64,000 nucleotides of DNA from Streptomyces toxytricini. GTDB taxonomy: Bacteria; Actinomycetota; Actinomycetes; Streptomycetales; Streptomycetaceae. Both the position numbers and the translations under genes were made by a program. Below are positions 26,242-34,218 of the stretch, one piece after another. Every line of letters starts with the position of its first letter. The first letter of the stretch is position 1. The stretch lies in contig NZ_BMTY01000004.1 in assembly GCF_014649915.1 (NCBI RefSeq), positions 61,624 to 125,623 on the forward strand. The letters are read 5' to 3'. The notes beneath the pieces are model-generated. The model did not search any database. It was not told the origin of the DNA and was given only the letters and a program-made list of their open reading frames with translations.

Positions 26242-27186
26242 GTGGCAGGCAAGGGCAAGGGCAAGGACAAGGGCCGGGGCGAGGCGCGCGGCGCGGAGGC
26301 CGGCGGCGCGCGGCGCGGCCGCACCGGCGCGCCCGCGGCGGGCCCCGGCGGCGGCTCCGCGCCGGTCTCCGCGCAGGTGGAAGGCGGGCTCGCGGAGCTG
26401 GCGCCCGACCGGGAGCGCGCGGGCGGCTGGACCCTGCTGATCGACGGGGCGCCGCAGTCGCACGTCGACCTCGCCGACCCGGGCCGGCTCGCGTTCGCCT
26501 ACCAGCGCCGCATCGGCCACCTCATCGACCTCGCCGCCCCCGCCCGGCGGCCGCTGAACGTGGTCCACCTCGGCGGCGGCGCCTTCACCCTGGCCCGCTA
26601 CACGGCGGCCACCCGCCCCCGCTCCCGGCAGCAGGTCGTCGAGGTCGACGCCGCGCTGGTCGCCTTCGTACGGGAGCACCTGCCGCCGGACCCGCAGGCC
26701 GGGATCCGCGTCCGGGCGCTGGACGCGCGCGCCGGCCTCGCGAAGGTCCCCGACGGCTGGGCGGACCTGGTCATCGCGGACGTGTTCAGCGGCGCCCGCA
26801 CCCCCGCGCACCTGACGAGCACCGAGTTCCTGGACGAGGTGCGCCGCACCCTCGCGCCCGGCGGCTGGTACGCGGCGAACCTGGCGGACGGGCCGCCGCT
26901 CGCGCACCTGAAGGGCCAGATCGCGACCGCGGCCGCCCGCTTCCCCAACCTGGCGCTGGCCGCGGACCCGGTCGTGTGGCGGGGGAAACGTTTCGGCAAC
27001 GCGGTGCTCGCCGCCTCCGACGGCGAACTGCCCGTCGCCGAGTTCACCCGCCGGGTCGCGAGCGACCCGCACCCCGGGCGCGTCGAACACGGCCGGGCCC
27101 TGACCGACTTCGCGGGCGGCGCAGCCCCGGTCGCGGACGCCTCGGCGGTCCCATCGCCGCAGCCGCCCCCTTCGGTCTTCCGCTGA
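26242..27186 (+). CDS. Spermidine synthase-like methyltransferase-fold protein
   Basis: A 314-aa protein from GTG26242. A Lys/Gly-rich N-terminal tail (1-35) is followed by a Rossmann-type fold of the spermidine synthase/SAM methyltransferase group. Characteristic stretches are LNVVHLGGGAFTLARY (nucleotide-binding glycine loop), QQVVEVDAALVAFVREHL, RALDARAGLAKVPDG and DLVIADVFSGARTPAHL. The usual polyamine-binding acidic motif is changed to DVFSGA, so true aminopropyltransferase activity is doubtful. It may be a methyltransferase or an orphan paralogue. The last ~30 residues are low complexity. Confidence 0.82.
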   Translation: MAGKGKGKDKGRGEARGAEAGGARRGRTGAPAAGPGGGSAPVSAQVEGGLAELAPDRERAGGWTLLIDGAPQSHVDLADPGRLAFAYQRRIGHLIDLAAPARRPLNVVHLGGGAFTLARYTAATRPRSRQQVVEVDAALVAFVREHLPPDPQAGIRVRALDARAGLAKVPDGWADLVIADVFSGARTPAHLTSTEFLDEVRRTLAPGGWYAANLADGPPLAHLKGQIATAAARFPNLALAADPVVWRGKRFGNAVLAASDGELPVAEFTRRVASDPHPGRVEHGRALTDFAGGAAPVADASAVPSPQPPPSVFR

Positions 27187-27215
27187 CGGGGCGGGGCCCG
27201 TGCCCCGCCGGCCGC

Positions 27216-27776
27216 TCAGTTCTCGTACGTCTCCACCAGCGGCGGATGGCTGTGCCAGGTGCAGAAGACGGACACCTCGCGGTCGCCCTTGGTGAAGGTG
27301 ACCCGGATCCAGTACGGCTGCTTCCACACCTGCATCTGCCAGCCGGCCTCCGGCGTCGCCTGGACCAGGTCCGCCGAGGACGCGCCGAGGTCGAAGACCA
27401 CCCGCCCGCCTGCCGCCGTGTACGCCTTCACCCGCCCGGCATCGCCGGAGCCGTCCGCGGCGTCCTGGCCCGCCGGCAGGGAGCCCGGCCCCCCGGACGC
27501 CTTCGGCGACGGACTGACGGACGGCTGCCCGCCGGGCGTCGCGCCCGGGGCCGGCGGGGAGGCCCCGGCGGACGGCGAGCCCGACGGGGACGGCTCGGGC
27601 GCGGCGGTGGGCGGGCGCTGCGTCGCCGAGGACAGCGCGTCCGGCGCCAACGGCACCGCGAGCGGCGGATCGTAGGCCGTTCCGGACATGACGGAGTGCA
27701 CGCCCCACCACGACAGCGTCACCGCCGCCCCGGTCGCCAGCAGCCAGGCGAAAGCATGTACAAGTCCTCGGCGCAT
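27216..27776 (-). CDS. Membrane-anchored or secreted hypothetical protein
   Basis: 186 aa from ATG27776. A single N-terminal hydrophobic segment (about 5-30: LVHAFAWLLATGAAVTLSWW) is followed by a Ser/Pro/Gly-rich linker (about 50-110). The C-terminal domain of about 70 residues contains RVVFDLGASSADLVQATPEA and WQMQVWKQPYWIRVTFT. It is divergent from the two-component system next door (79 bp between starts) and could be its accessory sensor or target; that is inference. No family was recognised. Confidence 0.75.
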   Translation of the reverse strand: MRRGLVHAFAWLLATGAAVTLSWWGVHSVMSGTAYDPPLAVPLAPDALSSATQRPPTAAPEPSPSGSPSAGASPPAPGATPGGQPSVSPSPKASGGPGSLPAGQDAADGSGDAGRVKAYTAAGGRVVFDLGASSADLVQATPEAGWQMQVWKQPYWIRVTFTKGDREVSVFCTWHSHPPLVETYEN

Positions 27777-27855
27777 CAGGCCACATACTGCACCACCCGC
27801 CCCGAACGCCGCCCGACACCCCGCGGTGTCCCCCGAATGGACTACGGTGCGGCCC

Positions 27856-28545
27856 ATGGCAAGTGTGCTCGTGGTCGAGGACGACCAGTTCGTACGTTCC
27901 GCCCTCATCCGGCACCTGACCGACGCCGCCCACACCGTGCGCAGCGTCGGCACGGCCCTGGAGGCCCTGCGGGAGGTCGCCCACCACCGCTTCGACGTCG
28001 TCATCCTCGACCTCGGACTGCCCGACCTGGACGGGGCCGAAGCCCTGAAGATGCTGCGCGGCATCACCGACGTCCCCGTGATCATCGCCACCGCGCGCGA
28101 CGACGAGGCCGAGATCGTCCGGCTGCTCAACGACGGCGCCGACGACTACCTGACGAAACCGTTCTCCGTCGAGCACCTCTCCGCCCGCATCGCCGCCGTC
28201 CTGCGCCGCGCCCGCGCCGCCGCCGGGGCCGAGGCGCCCTCCCGCGTCCTGCGCGTGGGCGGGCTGGCCATCGACCCGCTGCGCCGCCAGGCCGAACTGG
28301 ACGGCGCCGTCCTGGACCTGACGCGCCGCGAGTTCGACCTGCTGGCCTTCCTCGCGGGCCGGCCCGGCGTGGTCGTCTCCCGGCGCGAGCTGCTCGCCGA
28401 GGTGTGGCAGCAGTCGTACGGGGACGACCAGACCATCGACGTGCACCTGTCCTGGCTGCGCCGCAAACTCGGCGAGACCGCCGCCAACCCCCGCTACCTG
28501 CACACGCTGCGCGGTGTCGGGGTGAAGCTGGAACCGCCCGCGTGA
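27856..28545 (+). CDS. OmpR/PhoB-family response regulator
   Basis: A 229-aa protein. The receiver domain (1-115) has acidic residues in VVEDDQ, the phosphoacceptor Asp in VVILDLGLPD and the conserved Lys in LTKPFS. The C-terminal winged helix (about 130-228) has LTRREFDLLAFLAGRPGVVV and LRRKLGETAANPRYLHTLRG, typical of OmpR-type regulators. It is followed 25 bp later by its sensor kinase. It has a divergent hypothetical membrane protein upstream. The signal and target genes are unknown. Confidence 0.92.
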   Translation: MASVLVVEDDQFVRSALIRHLTDAAHTVRSVGTALEALREVAHHRFDVVILDLGLPDLDGAEALKMLRGITDVPVIIATARDDEAEIVRLLNDGADDYLTKPFSVEHLSARIAAVLRRARAAAGAEAPSRVLRVGGLAIDPLRRQAELDGAVLDLTRREFDLLAFLAGRPGVVVSRRELLAEVWQQSYGDDQTIDVHLSWLRRKLGETAANPRYLHTLRGVGVKLEPPA

Positions 28546-28570
28546 GCGGCGGCGGCAGGGGGGCGCGCCC

Positions 28571-29971
28571 GTGAGGTGGGCCCTGGTCAAGGTGTGCCTG
28601 GCGGTCACGGTGATGGTCGTCGTGGCCTTCGCGGTGCCGCTCGGGCTCGTCGTCCAGGAGATGGCCAGCGACCGGGCCTTCTCCAACGCCGAGCGGCAGG
28701 CCGCCACGATCGGCCCGACCCTGTCCATCACCACCGACCCCGTACAGCTGCGCAAGGCGGTGGAGTCCACGCAGACGGGCGCCGCCGGGCGGATGGCCGT
28801 GCACGTGCCCGCCGTCGGCGGCAGCCAGGCCGTCGAGGTCGGCAACGGCCGGGCCGCCGTCCGCGCCGTGGAGGAGACCCGCAGGCAGGGCCGGGCCATG
28901 ACGGTCCCACTGGCCCGGGGCGGTTCCGCCCTGCTCCAGCCCACGGCCCTGGGCTCCGGCGACATCGCCGTCGTCGAGATCTACGTCCCCGAGGCCGAGG
29001 TCAGCAACGGCGTCGGCACCGCCTGGCTCGTCCTCGCCGGCGTCGGCCTCGCCCTGGTCGTCGGCTCGGTCGCCGTCGCCGACCGGCTCGGGGCCCGGCT
29101 CGTACGGCCCGCCGAGCGGCTCGCCGACGCCGCCCACCAGCTGGGCGAGGGCCGGCTCGGGGCGCGCGTACCGGAGGCCGGGCCGAAGGAGCTCCGCTCC
29201 GCCGCCGTCGCGTTCAACTCCATGGCCGACCAGGTCGTCGAGCTCCTCGCGAACGAGCGGGAGCTCGCCGCCGACCTCTCCCACCGGCTGCGCACCCCGC
29301 TGACGGTGCTCCGGCTCAACGCGGCCTCGCTCGGCGAGGGCCCGGCCGCCGAGCAGACCCGCGCGGCCGTCGAGCAGCTGGAGCGGGAGGTCGACACGAT
29401 CATCCGCACCGCCCGCGAGCAGCGCGCCCCCGGCCCGGGGGCGGGCGCCGGCTGCGACGCCTCCGAGGTGATCCGCGACCGGATGGGGTTCTGGTCGGCG
29501 CTCGCCGAGGACGAGGGCCGCACCGTCCGGCTCGCCGGGGTGGACCGCACCGTACGGATCCCCGTGGCCCGGCCCGAACTGGCCGCCGCACTCGACGCGC
29601 TCCTCGGCAACGTCTTCCGGCACACCCCCGAGGGCACTCCCTTCGCCGTCGACGTCCACGACGCCGGCGACGCCGTCATCGTCCTCGTCTCCGACGCCGG
29701 CCCCGGCATCGACGACCCCGACGCCGCCCTGCGCCGCGGCAACGACGGCGGCCGCGACGGCTCGACCGGCCTCGGCCTGGACATCGTCCGCCGGGTCGCC
29801 GAGTCCACGGGCGGCGACGTGCGCATAGGCCGCTCCGTCCTCGGCGGCACCGAGGTCAGGCTGTGGATCGCCCTCGACGGCCGGAGCCGCGGCGCCGGCC
29901 CGGACGGCGGCCGCGAGCGGCGCGGACGGCGCAGGCGGCGCGGGCGCGCTGCTGCCGGTCAACCGACGTAA
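28571..29971 (+). CDS. Membrane sensor histidine kinase
   Basis: 466 aa from GTG28571. Two transmembrane segments (about 5-30 and 148-172) frame an extracytoplasmic sensor of about 115 residues. HAMP follows at about 175-230. The H-box is LAADLSHRLRTPLTVLRL, with phospho-His in SHRLRTP; the N-box is LLGNVFRHTPEG, the G1 box DAGPGIDD and the G2 box STGLGLDIV. It forms a two-component system with the preceding response regulator, and the Arg-rich C-terminal tail is unstructured. The sensor domain was not matched to a known ligand fold. Confidence 0.92.
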   Translation: MRWALVKVCLAVTVMVVVAFAVPLGLVVQEMASDRAFSNAERQAATIGPTLSITTDPVQLRKAVESTQTGAAGRMAVHVPAVGGSQAVEVGNGRAAVRAVEETRRQGRAMTVPLARGGSALLQPTALGSGDIAVVEIYVPEAEVSNGVGTAWLVLAGVGLALVVGSVAVADRLGARLVRPAERLADAAHQLGEGRLGARVPEAGPKELRSAAVAFNSMADQVVELLANERELAADLSHRLRTPLTVLRLNAASLGEGPAAEQTRAAVEQLEREVDTIIRTAREQRAPGPGAGAGCDASEVIRDRMGFWSALAEDEGRTVRLAGVDRTVRIPVARPELAAALDALLGNVFRHTPEGTPFAVDVHDAGDAVIVLVSDAGPGIDDPDAALRRGNDGGRDGSTGLGLDIVRRVAESTGGDVRIGRSVLGGTEVRLWIALDGRSRGAGPDGGRERRGRRRRRGRAAAGQPT

Positions 29972-30033
29972 CCGGCGGGCGCCGGGGGCGCGCCTCGCGG
30001 GGCGCGCGCGGGAGCGTGGGTAGCGTCCGCGGC

Positions 30034-30198
30034 ATGGACACCCTCATCTTCGGCGGTCTCCTCGCCACCCTGTTCGCCCTGTGCCGGGAGTCGTCGCGGA
30101 CGGCCGTGCTCGGCGCCTGGTGGGCCGTGCTCGCCGCGGTGGTCCTGCTGACGGCCCACCACGCCGCGGGCGGCCCGTCGCTCGGGGCGGGCCTCTGA
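30034..30198 (+). CDS. Small membrane protein, DUF5993-like
   Basis: A 54-aa protein with two hydrophobic helices (LIFGGLLATLFALCRES and VLGAWWAVLAAVVLLTAHH). It ends two bases before the start of the DsbB-like gene. Small proteins of this kind (DUF5993) are commonly encoded next to disulfide-bond formation protein B in actinobacteria, and I recognise this arrangement. It is probably a partner or subunit of the DsbB-like protein. The Shine-Dalgarno is weak. Confidence 0.75.
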   Translation: MDTLIFGGLLATLFALCRESSRTAVLGAWWAVLAAVVLLTAHHAAGGPSLGAGL

Positions 30199-30200
30199 CC

Positions 30201-30851
30201 GTGGTCACGATGCACAGCAGCATGGTCCCGGAGACGCCGATCGAGGGCGGCCTCCTCGGCCGGGTCCAGTTCTGGTTCGCCTGCCTCTTCACCGCCGGCT
30301 GGGCGCTCGTCGCCGCCGGCGGCCTCGTCCACCAGTTCGCGGCAGGGGCGCTGCCGTGCCCGCTCTGCGTCGTCCAGCGGATGTGCATGCTTCTCGCGGC
30401 GGCGGGCGCGGCCTACATCGTGCGGACGGCCCTGATGGACGGGGCCGTCTCCGGCCGCGACTACATGACCGGGTGGGGGCTCGCGCTGACCGCCCTCGCC
30501 GCGGGCTCCTTCGCGTCCTGGCGGCAGGCCGTCCTGCCGGGCGGCCGGGCGGACGGCGCCGCGGTCCTCGGCCTGCACCCGCCCGTGTGGGCGGCGCTCC
30601 TCTTCCAGGCCTCCGCCGCGGCCGTCGGGATCGTCCTCGCCCTCGCCCACGCGACCGCGGACCGCGCCGTCCCGGCGGCCGGGCCCGGCCGCTACCGGAC
30701 CGCGGGGGCGGCCGCGCTGTGGCTGCTGGTGCTGGTCACCGCCGTGAGCCTGGCCGCGGTCTTCCTCCAGGAGGGCTTCCACTGGTTCCTGCCCGACACG
30801 CCGCGCCGCTACGAGTTCTTCCACGACGTACTCCCCGGCCGGCTGCGGTAG
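30201..30851 (+). CDS. DsbB-like disulfide bond formation protein
   Basis: 216 aa from GTG30201 (GGGGCGGG about 9 nt upstream; ATG30210 and ATG30222 also possible). It is an integral membrane protein with five or more hydrophobic segments. The quinone-proximal redox motif is present as LPCPLCVVQRMCM. The second, periplasmic-loop cysteine pair of classical DsbB is absent: the rest of the protein has no other CxxC or paired cysteines. It would reoxidise a DsbA-like thiol oxidase. Coupling to the DUF5993-like protein may supply what is missing. This is a firm family match, with the electron route uncertain. Confidence 0.85.
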   Translation: MVTMHSSMVPETPIEGGLLGRVQFWFACLFTAGWALVAAGGLVHQFAAGALPCPLCVVQRMCMLLAAAGAAYIVRTALMDGAVSGRDYMTGWGLALTALAAGSFASWRQAVLPGGRADGAAVLGLHPPVWAALLFQASAAAVGIVLALAHATADRAVPAAGPGRYRTAGAAALWLLVLVTAVSLAAVFLQEGFHWFLPDTPRRYEFFHDVLPGRLR

Positions 30852-30887
30852 CCCGGGTCCGTCCGGGGGGGAGGCTGCGTCCGCCCG

Positions 30888-31255
30888 TCAGTCCCCGGAG
30901 CGCAGGCGCTCCGCCTGCGCACGGCCCACCTCGGCGGCCCGCCGCATGAAGTCTGCGATCACGGCCGGCTCGGCGTCCGAACAACCCTCCAGCACGGCGC
31001 CGAACGCCCGGCCCGGGGTCTCCCAGGCCTCGCCGAGCCGGGCCCGGGCGTTCGGCGCGAGCGCGGCGAGGGAGCGGCGGCGGTCGCCGGGATCCGCGAG
31101 CCGCTGCACGATCCCGGCCTTGACCAGGCGGTCCACCAGGCGCGTGGCCGAACCGGAGGTCAGCCCCCTCAGGCGCGCCACGTCGCCCGTGCTGACCGGG
31201 CCGGGTTCCAGGTCCAGCAGGGCGACGCACTGCAGGTCGCGGTGCACCCTCTGCG
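30888..31255 (-). pseudogene. 5'-truncated MarR-family regulator
   Basis: The frame ends normally (...VGRAQAERLRSGD) and keeps the winged helix: LQCVALLDLEPGPVSTGDVA, LTSGSATRLVDRLVKAGIVQ and DPGDRRRSLAAL. Homology starts at about RVHRDLQC, so the N-terminal dimerisation helix of a normal ~150-aa MarR protein (about 30-40 residues) is missing. The break lies beside the 3' end of tRNA-His and its hairpin. The only near start, GTG31247, would give 119 aa and has no spaced Shine-Dalgarno. I take it as a remnant; expression of the shortened form cannot be excluded. Confidence 0.75.
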
Positions 31256-31268
31256 CCGCGGACGCGGA

Positions 31269-31302
31269 AGGGCCCCGGCCCGCTTCCGCGGACCGGGGCC
31301 CT
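31269..31302 (-). terminator. Hairpin terminator of tRNA-His
   Basis: AGGGCCCCGG (31269-31278) pairs with CCGGGGCCCT (31293-31302), 9 bp beyond the tRNA 3' end. An overlapping alternative hairpin, GCGGAAG/CTTCCGC (31264-31270 with 31283-31289), is also possible. Confidence 0.75.
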
Positions 31303-31310
31303 CCTGCCAG

Positions 31311-31384
31311 GGTGAGTGACGGGACTCGAACCCGCGGCCACCTGGACCACAACCAGGTGCTCTACCAACTGAGCTACACCCACC
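31311..31384 (-). tRNA. tRNA-His (anticodon GTG)
   Basis: The acceptor GTGGGTG pairs with CACTCAC with one G-T wobble. The extra G at position -1 lies at 31384 and pairs with discriminator C at 31311, as required for tRNA-His. The anticodon stem-loop is CCTGGTTGTGGTCCAGG, anticodon GTG. CCA is not encoded. Confidence 0.96.
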
Positions 31385-31388
31385 ATGC

Positions 31389-31406
31389 CCGGTCGAAACC
31401 GACCGG
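31389..31406 (-). terminator. Short hairpin between orn and tRNA-His
   Basis: CCGGTCG (31389-31395) and CGACCGG (31400-31406) form a 7-bp stem around AAAC, about 80 bp beyond the orn stop and just before tRNA-His. It is a possible weak terminator or processing site. Confidence 0.45.
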
Positions 31407-31487
31407 CCGAAGAAAAGGGTACAGGGTCCCGGAGGGTGCTCGCGCCCCCGTTTTCCGGGACCCCCCTGCGGAGGGCCGCTCCGCGTG

Positions 31488-32090
31488 CTATCCGGCGGGC
31501 AGCACGTACTTCGCGGCGATGGTCCGGGCGGTGTCCGAGTCGGGCCCCGGCTGCGGCACGAAGACCGCCTCCCGGTAGTAGCGCAGCTCGGCGATCGACT
31601 CGCGGATGTCCGCCAGCGCCCGGTGGTTGCCGTTCTTCGGCGGGCTGTTGAAGTACGCCCGCGGGTACCAGCGGCGCGCCAGCTCCTTGACCGAGGACAC
31701 GTCCACGATCCGGTAGTGCAGGTGGCCCTCCAGCGCCGGCATGTCGCGCAGCAGGAACCCGCGGTCGGTGCCGACCGAGTTCCCGCACAGCGGCGCCTTC
31801 CGGGGCTCCTTGACGTGCTCGCGCACGTACGCGAGGACCTGCTCCTCCGCGTCGGCCAGCGTCGTCCCCCCGGCCAGCTCGGCGAGCAGGCCGGAGGCGG
31901 TGTGCATCTCGCGCACCACGTCGGGCATGGTCTCCAGGGCCGCGTCCGGCGGGCGGATCACGATGTCCACGCCCTCGCCGAGCACGTTCAGCTCCGAGTC
32001 GGTGACCAGCGCGGCCACCTCGATAAGTGCGTCGTCCGTCAGCGAGAGACCGGTCATCTCGCAGTCGATCCACACCATGCGATCGTTCAT
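31488..32090 (-). CDS. orn: Oligoribonuclease (3'-5' exoribonuclease for short oligonucleotides)
   Basis: A 200-aa DEDDh exonuclease. The motifs are [11 protein letters not shown] (DxE), the central [13 protein letters not shown] (Asp) and [12 protein letters not shown] (HxxxxD). It degrades 2-5-nt RNAs and pGpG, the product of c-di-GMP breakdown, so it acts downstream of EAL enzymes such as the one at 13.6 kb. It lies downstream of adpA in the same direction, as in S. griseus and S. coelicolor, where it is ornA and matters for development. A hairpin at 32158-32198 separates it from adpA. Confidence 0.95.
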   Translation of the reverse strand: MNDRMVWIDCEMTGLSLTDDALIEVAALVTDSELNVLGEGVDIVIRPPDAALETMPDVVREMHTASGLLAELAGGTTLADAEEQVLAYVREHVKEPRKAPLCGNSVGTDRGFLLRDMPALEGHLHYRIVDVSSVKELARRWYPRAYFNSPPKNGNHRALADIRESIAELRYYREAVFVPQPGPDSDTARTIAAKYVLPAG

Positions 32091-32157
32091 GCGTCCACCT
32101 TATGCGCTCCCCGCGCCGATCCTGCCGGGCCCGCACCCGGGCGCCCCCGGGGACGGC

Positions 32158-32198
32158 GCAGGGCCCCGCACCGGTTCGAGACCGGTACGGGGCCCTGC
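32158..32198 (-). terminator. Hairpin between adpA and orn
   Basis: The arms around GGGCCCCGcACCGGT (32161-32175) and ACCGGTaCGGGGCCC (32181-32195) form a long stem with one mismatch and a TCGAG loop, extended by flanking GCA/TGC. It is likely the adpA terminator. Confidence 0.75.
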
Positions 32199-32225
32199 CG
32201 TTCGGGGTGCGCCCCCGCCCCGGTG

Positions 32226-33395
32226 CTACGCGTGCTCGCGCAGCACCCGGTTCGGGGCGTACAGCTCCGTCACCGTCGGGCCGGAGGCGGCCAGCGCCGC
32301 CGCCGCCCGCTGCGGCTGCGGGGTGCGCTGGTGCGGCACCGGCCCCGCGGCCAGGTCGGAGGCCTGCGCCTCGCCCTGGGGCCGGCGGGCCCGGTAGGCG
32401 GAGCGGTAGGCCGCCGGGGAGGAGCCCAGCTGGCGGCGGAAGTGCCCGCGCAGCGCGACCGGCGAGCGGAACCCGCAGCGTCCGGCGACCTCGTCGACCG
32501 AGTAGTCGGAGGTCTCCAGCAGCCGCTGCGCCTGGAGCACCCGCTGGGTGATCAGCCACTGCAGCGGCGCGCTGCCGGTCAGCGAGCGGAACCGCCGGTC
32601 GAAGGTGCGCCGGCTCATGTACGCCCGGGCGGCGAGCGTCTCCACGTCGAACTGCTCGTGGAGGTGTTCCAGCGCCCAGGCGACGACCTCGGCCAGCGGG
32701 TCGGCGCCGATCTCCTCCGGCAGCGACCGGTCGAGGTAGCGCTCCTGGCCGCCCGTGCGCCGCGGCGGGACGACGAGCCGGCGGGCCAGCGCCCCGGCGG
32801 CCTCGCTGCCGTGGTCGGTGCGCACGATGTGCAGGCACAGGTCGATTCCGGCCGCGGTGCCGGCGGACGTGAGGACGTCGCCGTCGTCGACGAACAGCTC
32901 GCGCGGGTCGACGTGGACGGACGGGTACCGCTTGGCCAGCGTCGGCGCGTACATCCAGTGCGTCGTCGCGGGCCGCCCGTCCAGCAGACCGGCGGCGGCG
33001 AGCACGAAGGCCCCCGTGCACAGTCCGACGATCCGGGCCCCCTCCTCGTGCGCCAGACGCAGGGCGTCCAGTGCCTCCGGAGGCGGCGGCGAAGTGATGG
33101 AGCGCCAGGCCGGGACGACGACGGTGCCCGCGCGGGCGATCGCCTCCAGGCCGTACGGCGCGGTCAGTTCGAGTCCGCCGGTGGTCCGCAGCGGACCGTC
33201 CTCACCGGCGCACACGAGCAGTCGGTAGCGTGGAACTCCCGCGTCCTGCCGGTCGATGCCGAACACGGAGAGTGGAATGGAGCTCTCGAAGATCGGCCCG
33301 CCGCTGAACAGCAGCACCGCGACGATCTCCCTGCGGCGACGCCCCGCGAGCTTCCTGCCGGCGTCGGCGACGACGGCGGTGGAATCCTGGCTCAT
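32226..33395 (-). CDS. adpA: AdpA (BldH) developmental master regulator, AraC family
   Basis: A 389-aa protein. The N-terminal DJ-1/PfpI-like dimerisation domain (about 24-210) includes IVAVLLFSGGPIFESSIPLS and GARIVGLCTGAFVLAAAGLL. The C-terminal AraC double-HTH DNA-binding domain (about 240-330) includes MSRRTFDRRFRSLTGSAPLQ and SVDEVAGRCGFRSPVALRGH. It activates morphological and antibiotic genes in streptomycetes. ATG33395 is preceded by AAGGGGGG on the coding strand. In studied species adpA carries a TTA codon in the linker, read only with the bldA tRNA. Here no TTA occurs within the frame; the linker reads RYLDRSLPEEIG with CTC and CTG leucines. A TTA triplet lies just upstream of the ATG, outside the frame as called. 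Confidence 0.95.
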   Translation of the reverse strand: MSQDSTAVVADAGRKLAGRRRREIVAVLLFSGGPIFESSIPLSVFGIDRQDAGVPRYRLLVCAGEDGPLRTTGGLELTAPYGLEAIARAGTVVVPAWRSITSPPPPEALDALRLAHEEGARIVGLCTGAFVLAAAGLLDGRPATTHWMYAPTLAKRYPSVHVDPRELFVDDGDVLTSAGTAAGIDLCLHIVRTDHGSEAAGALARRLVVPPRRTGGQERYLDRSLPEEIGADPLAEVVAWALEHLHEQFDVETLAARAYMSRRTFDRRFRSLTGSAPLQWLITQRVLQAQRLLETSDYSVDEVAGRCGFRSPVALRGHFRRQLGSSPAAYRSAYRARRPQGEAQASDLAAGPVPHQRTPQPQRAAAALAASGPTVTELYAPNRVLREHA

Positions 33396-33768
33396 GGCTA
33401 AGCCCCCCTTGGGTGTCGCGACTCCTTGGTCTGGTCGCACCTGCACGTTTCCCCTCGGCCTTGCACGTGGATCCCCCGCCGTAAAACATGATCGAATCTA
33501 CTGCGTCCACTGGTGTCGGCGTGACAAGTTCAGCACGCAGCGCTATGTCGACTTGGCAACTTGGCGAAAAGCATTCGATCAGGAACCGTTCCGCTCCGCT
33601 ACCGGCCTGCGGGATCCTGGATTCGGCCGTGGCCGGTACTCATCGGGTCTGCCGGGCCCTCCGCGGCCGTCGTCGCTGGTGGTGGGGGGCGGGACGGGAC
33701 ATTCCGGCAAGGGGGCAGACCTTCCGGGAAGTTGGCTGAAACCAAGCGGGTGTGGTTGTGCGAACCGG
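33396..33768. promoter_or_regulatory. adpA upstream region
   Basis: A 373-bp region without a convincing gene. It holds the adpA Shine-Dalgarno and leader. A direct repeat ACTTGGC..AACTTGGC at about 33550-33566 partly resembles AdpA-type sites (TGGCSNGWWY), as expected for autoregulation, but the match is imperfect. The last part is the 3' flank of the small membrane gene. No ArpA-like palindrome was identified with confidence. Confidence 0.4.
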
Positions 33769-34218
33769 TCAGTCCCGCGGGGTGCCCCCGCCCGAACCCG
33801 CACAGCCGTGCCGGCCGCCGCCGCGGGCCGGGCCCGCGCCCCGCGAGTGCCGCCGGCGCCGCCCGGCGGCCGCCCGCTCCCGCGCCGGGGCGAGCGCGGC
33901 GGCCCGCCCGGCCTGCTCGGACCGGCGGAGCATCACCCGGCACACGGCCGTGACCGCGACCAGCCCCAGGGTCGCCACCGCGGCCCCGCCGAAGGAGGTC
34001 CCGTAGACGACGAGGACGACCGGGACGAGCAGGCAGCTGAAGACCGCCCAGCGCACCACGTCACCCGCGGGGTCCTCGTGCCGGCGGTGCGCGGACCGCA
34101 CGGACGGGTGAACCGCGCCGCCCGCGGAACGCCGGGGCGCACCGGCGTACGGGTCGGCGTGCGGGCCGGTGGGCGCCGGCTCGGCGGGCTGGGCGGGCGG
34201 AACCGGATGGCCGGGCAC
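33769..34218 (-). CDS. Small membrane protein of unknown function
   Basis: 149 aa from GTG34218, with AGGGAG about 8 nt upstream. A Pro/Ala-rich cytoplasmic N-terminus (1-53) leads to two adjacent hydrophobic helices (about 55-92: VVRWAVFSCLLVPVVLVVYG and AAVATLGLVAVTAVCRVML). A basic, low-complexity tail rich in Arg/Gly follows. The family was not recognised. It lies upstream of adpA in the same direction but 370 bp away, so it is probably a separate unit. Confidence 0.7.
   Translation of the reverse strand: MPGHPVPPAQPAEPAPTGPHADPYAGAPRRSAGGAVHPSVRSAHRRHEDPAGDVVRWAVFSCLLVPVVLVVYGTSFGGAAVATLGLVAVTAVCRVMLRRSEQAGRAAALAPARERAAAGRRRRHSRGAGPARGGGRHGCAGSGGGTPRD

Noticed and set aside
28127-29962. 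A long open frame antisense to the histidine kinase.
   Set aside because: It mirrors the high-GC coding bias of the kinase gene and encodes no recognisable domain.
31247-31352. A full-length MarR protein starting over the tRNA-His gene.
   Set aside because: The predicted N-terminus would be the complement of a tRNA gene and has no similarity to MarR proteins.
33396-33446. An upstream adpA start at 33446 that would include the TTA codon.
   Set aside because: ATG33395 has a strong Shine-Dalgarno at the right spacing and gives the known AdpA N-terminus MSQDST.
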